Positions 29,003-31,407 of a stretch of 31,407 nt of DNA are shown here, in pieces; position 1 is the first letter of the stretch, and every line of letters begins with the position of its first letter. Under the pieces are notes generated by a model that was given only the letters and a program-made list of their open reading frames with translations, made no database searches and was not told the DNA's origin. A program made the translations under genes and the position numbers. Source of the stretch: an uncultured Vampirovibrio sp. Lineage in GTDB: Bacteria; Cyanobacteriota; Vampirovibrionia; Gastranaerophilales; Gastranaerophilaceae. Location of the stretch: assembly GCA_910577635.1 (NCBI GenBank), contig CAJTNR010000026.1:1-31407 (forward strand). The letters are read 5' to 3'.

Positions 29003-30700
29003 TTAATATTGATATTCAATCTCGGAAGTACACCTAACCGAATAATTAATGTTGTTTTTTTGAGTTCCCAGCCCTGATTTAAAAAAAGCAAAATCCCTGG
29101 TTCCTAAAACCCCAAAGCTTGCTTCTGTTGAAGATATTTCTCTTCCCCATACATATGCCGGCTCTCCGTTATAAAGATATCCGCAAATTGGTACTCCATG
29201 TTTAATTGTATCTCCGCTTGCATTATTGGTGCAAAACTGTAATCCCTTGGCACCCGTAAATCTAAGAGCTACAGGATAAGTAGTTTCAGTAGCTGAAAAA
29301 GCAACCATTGCATTAAATTGGTTATCTGAAGCTAGATTCATGCCTTTGGACTTGCAGTAAATATTTGCAGCCTGCCAATTGCAGGTTGTTCTGGCACAAC
29401 CGCCATAGTCAAATGAGGGGTAGTTTGCTGCTACTGGTATTTGATCAATATAGGGCAATCGTTGTTCTGGAGGAAAGTATTGAGTGATAGGACTTGTGCA
29501 ATGTACTTTGTTGTTTATTAGTCTCTCTTTGGTTTTCTGGCAGCAGGGAGCTGTTTGTTTTTTGCATTTATCATTACCATCAAAAGAATTGTTGTAATAT
29601 AATATTCCAAGGTCTTTTAGAATATTTTCATTACCTTCACTTGCAATATCCCCTGCATTTCTTTCACTCATGCAAAAAGGCTCATATCCTTTAGAATTAG
29701 GGTTAAGATAAGTATTAACTAAAACCATACCCTCTTTGCATTTCATTTCCCTGCAATGCCCATCCGGTGCCACTTTGTATTTGTTATCATTACAGCTTGT
29801 GCATCCTTTTGTCGTGCATGAAGAACAGGTTGAGCCAAAGCTATTTGCGCAAATACCGCAATTTCCTGAGTTATCAATAAATTTTCCATCACCACAACTT
29901 GCCCAGTTTGTGCAGGATGAAGCATTGCAGGAGGTGCATTGTGAACCATATTTTGAAGCACAGGTCGAACACCCGGTGCTTGATGAAGCATAACTATTAG
30001 AAGCGCAGGTTTTGCAATTTGATTGCCCGCTTTCGTTTTGGTATTGATTGCCTGTACAGGGTGTCATTTTGTTGTCTCCGCTGCATTTATTTCCTGTGTT
30101 GCAGCTGGTGCAGGTTTTATTGGTATCATGCCAGTAAGTCCCTGCTGCACAGTTACTACAGCTTATCCTGTCATTTGAAACAACTCCTTTGCATTCCTTG
30201 CATTCGTTTTTGCCGCTTTCGTTTTGGTATTGACTCCCGCTGCATTTAACTGCACTATTATTGAAACACTTATGTCCTAAAGGACAAGTTTTGCAGTTTC
30301 CATTCTCTATATATTGACCCGAAGGACAGCACTTGCATTCCGTTGCAGATATTTTTGTGCATCCAATATTGCAGCTATCACAGCTTTTGGCTCCATTGTT
30401 ACAGTTGGCGCAATTGGAAACCTGGCAGCTTTCACATTTGCATTCAACTGTATTTTTATACTTATTTCCACAATTTAAATCACACGCAATACACTGATTA
30501 CCCAAACAAAGAGAACAATTTGGACCAATGTTGTTTTTGCACTCCATTGATAATTTTCTATTTCCAATAGAAATACTGCTGTGTTTGAGTTTGTGTGTAA
30601 TAATTGGCGCCATACTCCCTAGAATAACTGAAATTGTAATCAAGCTTATTAATAGCTCGACTAAAGAAAACCCTTTTGTAAAATTTAAATGTTTTGGCAT
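29003..30700 (-). CDS. Large Cys-rich type IV prepilin-like protein
   Basis: A 565-residue protein. The leader MPKHLNFTKG is followed by FSLVELLISL, with cleavage after Gly10, Phe at +1 and Glu at +5, then a hydrophobic helix (to about residue 35), as in type IV pilins and pseudopilins. Residues of about 54-330 are a long array of CxxC, CxC and CC motifs with Gly, Ser and Asn between them, resembling growth-factor-receptor or VSP-type Cys-rich repeats; QYQNESG appears twice. The C-terminal 230 residues are globular, with further Cys pairs and an ending SVRCTSEIEYQY. The ATG at 30700 (AAGGA 11 bases upstream) is preferred over 30757, which lies in the promoter and would put 19 extra residues before the leader. 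It probably makes a disulfide-rich surface fibre or pilus tip. Confidence 0.82.
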   Translation of the reverse strand: MPKHLNFTKGFSLVELLISLITISVILGSMAPIITHKLKHSSISIGNRKLSMECKNNIGPNCSLCLGNQCIACDLNCGNKYKNTVECKCESCQVSNCANCNNGAKSCDSCNIGCTKISATECKCCPSGQYIENGNCKTCPLGHKCFNNSAVKCSGSQYQNESGKNECKECKGVVSNDRISCSNCAAGTYWHDTNKTCTSCNTGNKCSGDNKMTPCTGNQYQNESGQSNCKTCASNSYASSSTGCSTCASKYGSQCTSCNASSCTNWASCGDGKFIDNSGNCGICANSFGSTCSSCTTKGCTSCNDNKYKVAPDGHCREMKCKEGMVLVNTYLNPNSKGYEPFCMSERNAGDIASEGNENILKDLGILYYNNSFDGNDKCKKQTAPCCQKTKERLINNKVHCTSPITQYFPPEQRLPYIDQIPVAANYPSFDYGGCARTTCNWQAANIYCKSKGMNLASDNQFNAMVAFSATETTYPVALRFTGAKGLQFCTNNASGDTIKHGVPICGYLYNGEPAYVWGREISSTEASFGVLGTRDFAFFKSGLGTQKNNINYSVRCTSEIEYQY

Positions 30701-30746
30701 TAGTAAAAAAATCCTTTTTGTTGCTATTCTATAACAATTTTTATTA

Positions 30747-30797
30747 AATATTGTCATAAAATAGAAACTTTGTCAATAAAAATTGCTCCAATATAGT
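30747..30797. promoter_or_regulatory. Back-to-back promoters between prepilin and XRE genes
   Basis: On the minus strand TTGACA (30776..30771) with AATATT 18 bases on (30752..30747) points to the prepilin. On the plus strand TTGTCA (30770-30775), 16 bases and TATAGT (30792-30797) point to the XRE gene. The -35 elements overlap on opposite strands, so the two promoters would compete and share any operator. Confidence 0.45.
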
Positions 30798-30843
30798 GTG
30801 TAAAAAAACATAAATTAGTCATATGCTCTATTAAGGAGGAATA

Positions 30844-31170
30844 ATGGGTCAATTAAGTAAACAAGTCGGGAAACGCATTAAACAAATCCGGGAGTTAAGG
30901 GGAATTAAGCAGTTTGTACTGGCTGAAAAACTGAATATGGAACCTTCAAATCTGACACGAATCGAAAGCGGTTTGCAGCTTCCTAAAGAAGAAAATCTTG
31001 TTAAAATTGCACAATTGTTAGATGTCGAAGTTAAGGATTTATTCGATTTTCCTCCTTCGATACAAAAGAATATAGTATTGCCTCAAATTGTTTCTATGAT
31101 TGAAAATTTGCCTGCTGATAAGGTTCGTTTTATTTATGATTTTATTAAGTTGTATAGAATGCAAAAGTAA
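30844..31170 (+). CDS. XRE-family transcriptional regulator
   Basis: A 108-residue protein with an N-terminal Cro/CI helix-turn-helix (residues 8-65): VGKRIKQIRELRGIKQ, LAEKLNMEPSNLTRIESG as the turn and recognition helix, LPKEENLVKIAQLLDVEVKDLF. A helical tail (about 75-108, VRFIYDFIKLY) probably dimerises. A strong AAGGAGG (30833-30839) precedes the ATG. It is divergent from the Cys-rich prepilin with overlapping promoters, so control of that gene and of itself is the natural inference. The left edge of the window shows a similar prepilin/HTH arrangement. Confidence 0.92.
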   Translation: MGQLSKQVGKRIKQIRELRGIKQFVLAEKLNMEPSNLTRIESGLQLPKEENLVKIAQLLDVEVKDLFDFPPSIQKNIVLPQIVSMIENLPADKVRFIYDFIKLYRMQK

Positions 31171-31274
31171 ATTATAAACTTTTGTAAATAATATCAAATT
31201 AATCTATTGAATTATTTTTTTTATGTATTACTATTATAAATGTGAGCGGTCGAAGTTCATATTAATTCTCTAAT

Positions 31275-31298
31275 AAAAATTGCTTGACAATTTTTTTT
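31275..31298 (+). terminator. AT-rich hairpin with T-run after the XRE gene
   Basis: AAAAATTG (31275-31282), loop CTTGA, CAATTTTT (31288-31295) and a run of eight T. It probably ends the XRE transcript. The same bases contain TTGACA (31284-31289), but the -10 match downstream (TAAAGT, 31306-31311) is weak, so a promoter is the second choice. Confidence 0.5.
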
Positions 31299-31309
31299 GA
31301 TGTATTAAA

Positions 31310-31407
31310 GTAGAAATCACGGTGAATCCAAAATTAATCATCATCGGATTTCAGGCAGGAAGTAGATAATTTTTTTTGCCCCTGCATAGACAAGATTTTT
31401 CTTGTAC
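31310..31407 (+). other. Unassigned, hairpin-rich sequence at the right edge
   Basis: The 237 bases after the XRE stop contain no protein gene. The last 100 bases have several possible stems: GAATCC with GGATTT(C), GCAGG (31353-31357) with CCTGC at 31381-31385, and CAAGA (31391-31395) with TCTTG. It could be the 5' leader of a gene outside the window or the start of a small RNA. I match it to no known riboswitch or RNA family. Confidence 0.3.

Noticed and set aside
29736..29993. Open frames on both strands within the Cys-rich prepilin gene
   Set aside because: Both arise from its biased Cys/Gly/Asn codons; they lack ribosome-binding sites and recognisable domains.
31284..31311. Strong promoter TTGACA near the right edge
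   Set aside because: The hexamer is part of a hairpin with a T-run, and the downstream -10 match is weak; kept as terminator with promoter as second choice.

Overview
The window is AT-rich DNA from what looks like a host-associated bacterium with a Gram-negative envelope. It has an OmpH/Skp-like periplasmic chaperone, type IV prepilin-like proteins and a glycan gene cluster. An LdpA-family iron-sulfur protein (a family I know mainly from Cyanobacteria), a 446-residue membrane protein of a type I associate with gut Gastranaerophilales (Vampirovibrionia/Melainabacteria), and Cys-rich prepilins together suggest a non-photosynthetic relative of Cyanobacteria. This placement is an inference; there is no rRNA in the window to settle it.

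Layout. Positions 1-36 hold the start of a prepilin gene that leaves the window on the minus strand. Positions 274-1440 are a compact phage-like trio (double-HTH regulator, small membrane/coiled-coil protein, M15 peptidase) closed by a strong terminator. Positions 1520-5437 are minus-strand housekeeping-type genes: a VOC protein, a degenerate HD-GYP phosphohydrolase, the membrane protein and two PlsC-like acyltransferases. OmpH/Skp-like (5527-5970) and tRNA-Ser(UGA) follow on the plus strand, then a 55-residue ribbon-helix-helix gene on the minus strand.

Positions 6585-25259 form one long plus-strand run of 16 genes with overlapping or abutting ends, almost certainly a single transcription unit for a surface glycan. 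RfbF, RfbG and RfbH make CDP-4-keto-3,6-dideoxyglucose from glucose-1-phosphate. A thiamine-diphosphate enzyme resembling YerE could then add a two-carbon branch, as in yersiniose biosynthesis. Around it lie genes not part of the textbook pathway: an LdpA-like 2x[4Fe-4S] protein, a HAD phosphatase, a DmpG-type aldolase fused to an MptE/DUF115-like module, and an HpcH/HpaI-type aldolase. The E3 reductase that normally supplies electrons to RfbH is not in the window. The cluster ends with lipid-carrier functions: two GtrB-like transferases, a large GT-C-like membrane protein, a double SDR protein whose two halves are joined across a run of nine C, and a GtrA-like flippase. No Wzx, Wzy or ABC exporter was seen.

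Downstream are a RecQ helicase with HRDC and RQC-like modules placed N-terminally (25282-27384), a coiled-coil protein with EF-hand-like loops, tRNA-Ser(CGA), and a large Cys-rich prepilin divergently paired with an XRE regulator. The prepilin/XRE pairing occurs at both ends of the window. The most interesting material is the branched or extended deoxysugar pathway, the LdpA-like protein inside it, and the poly-C switch candidate.
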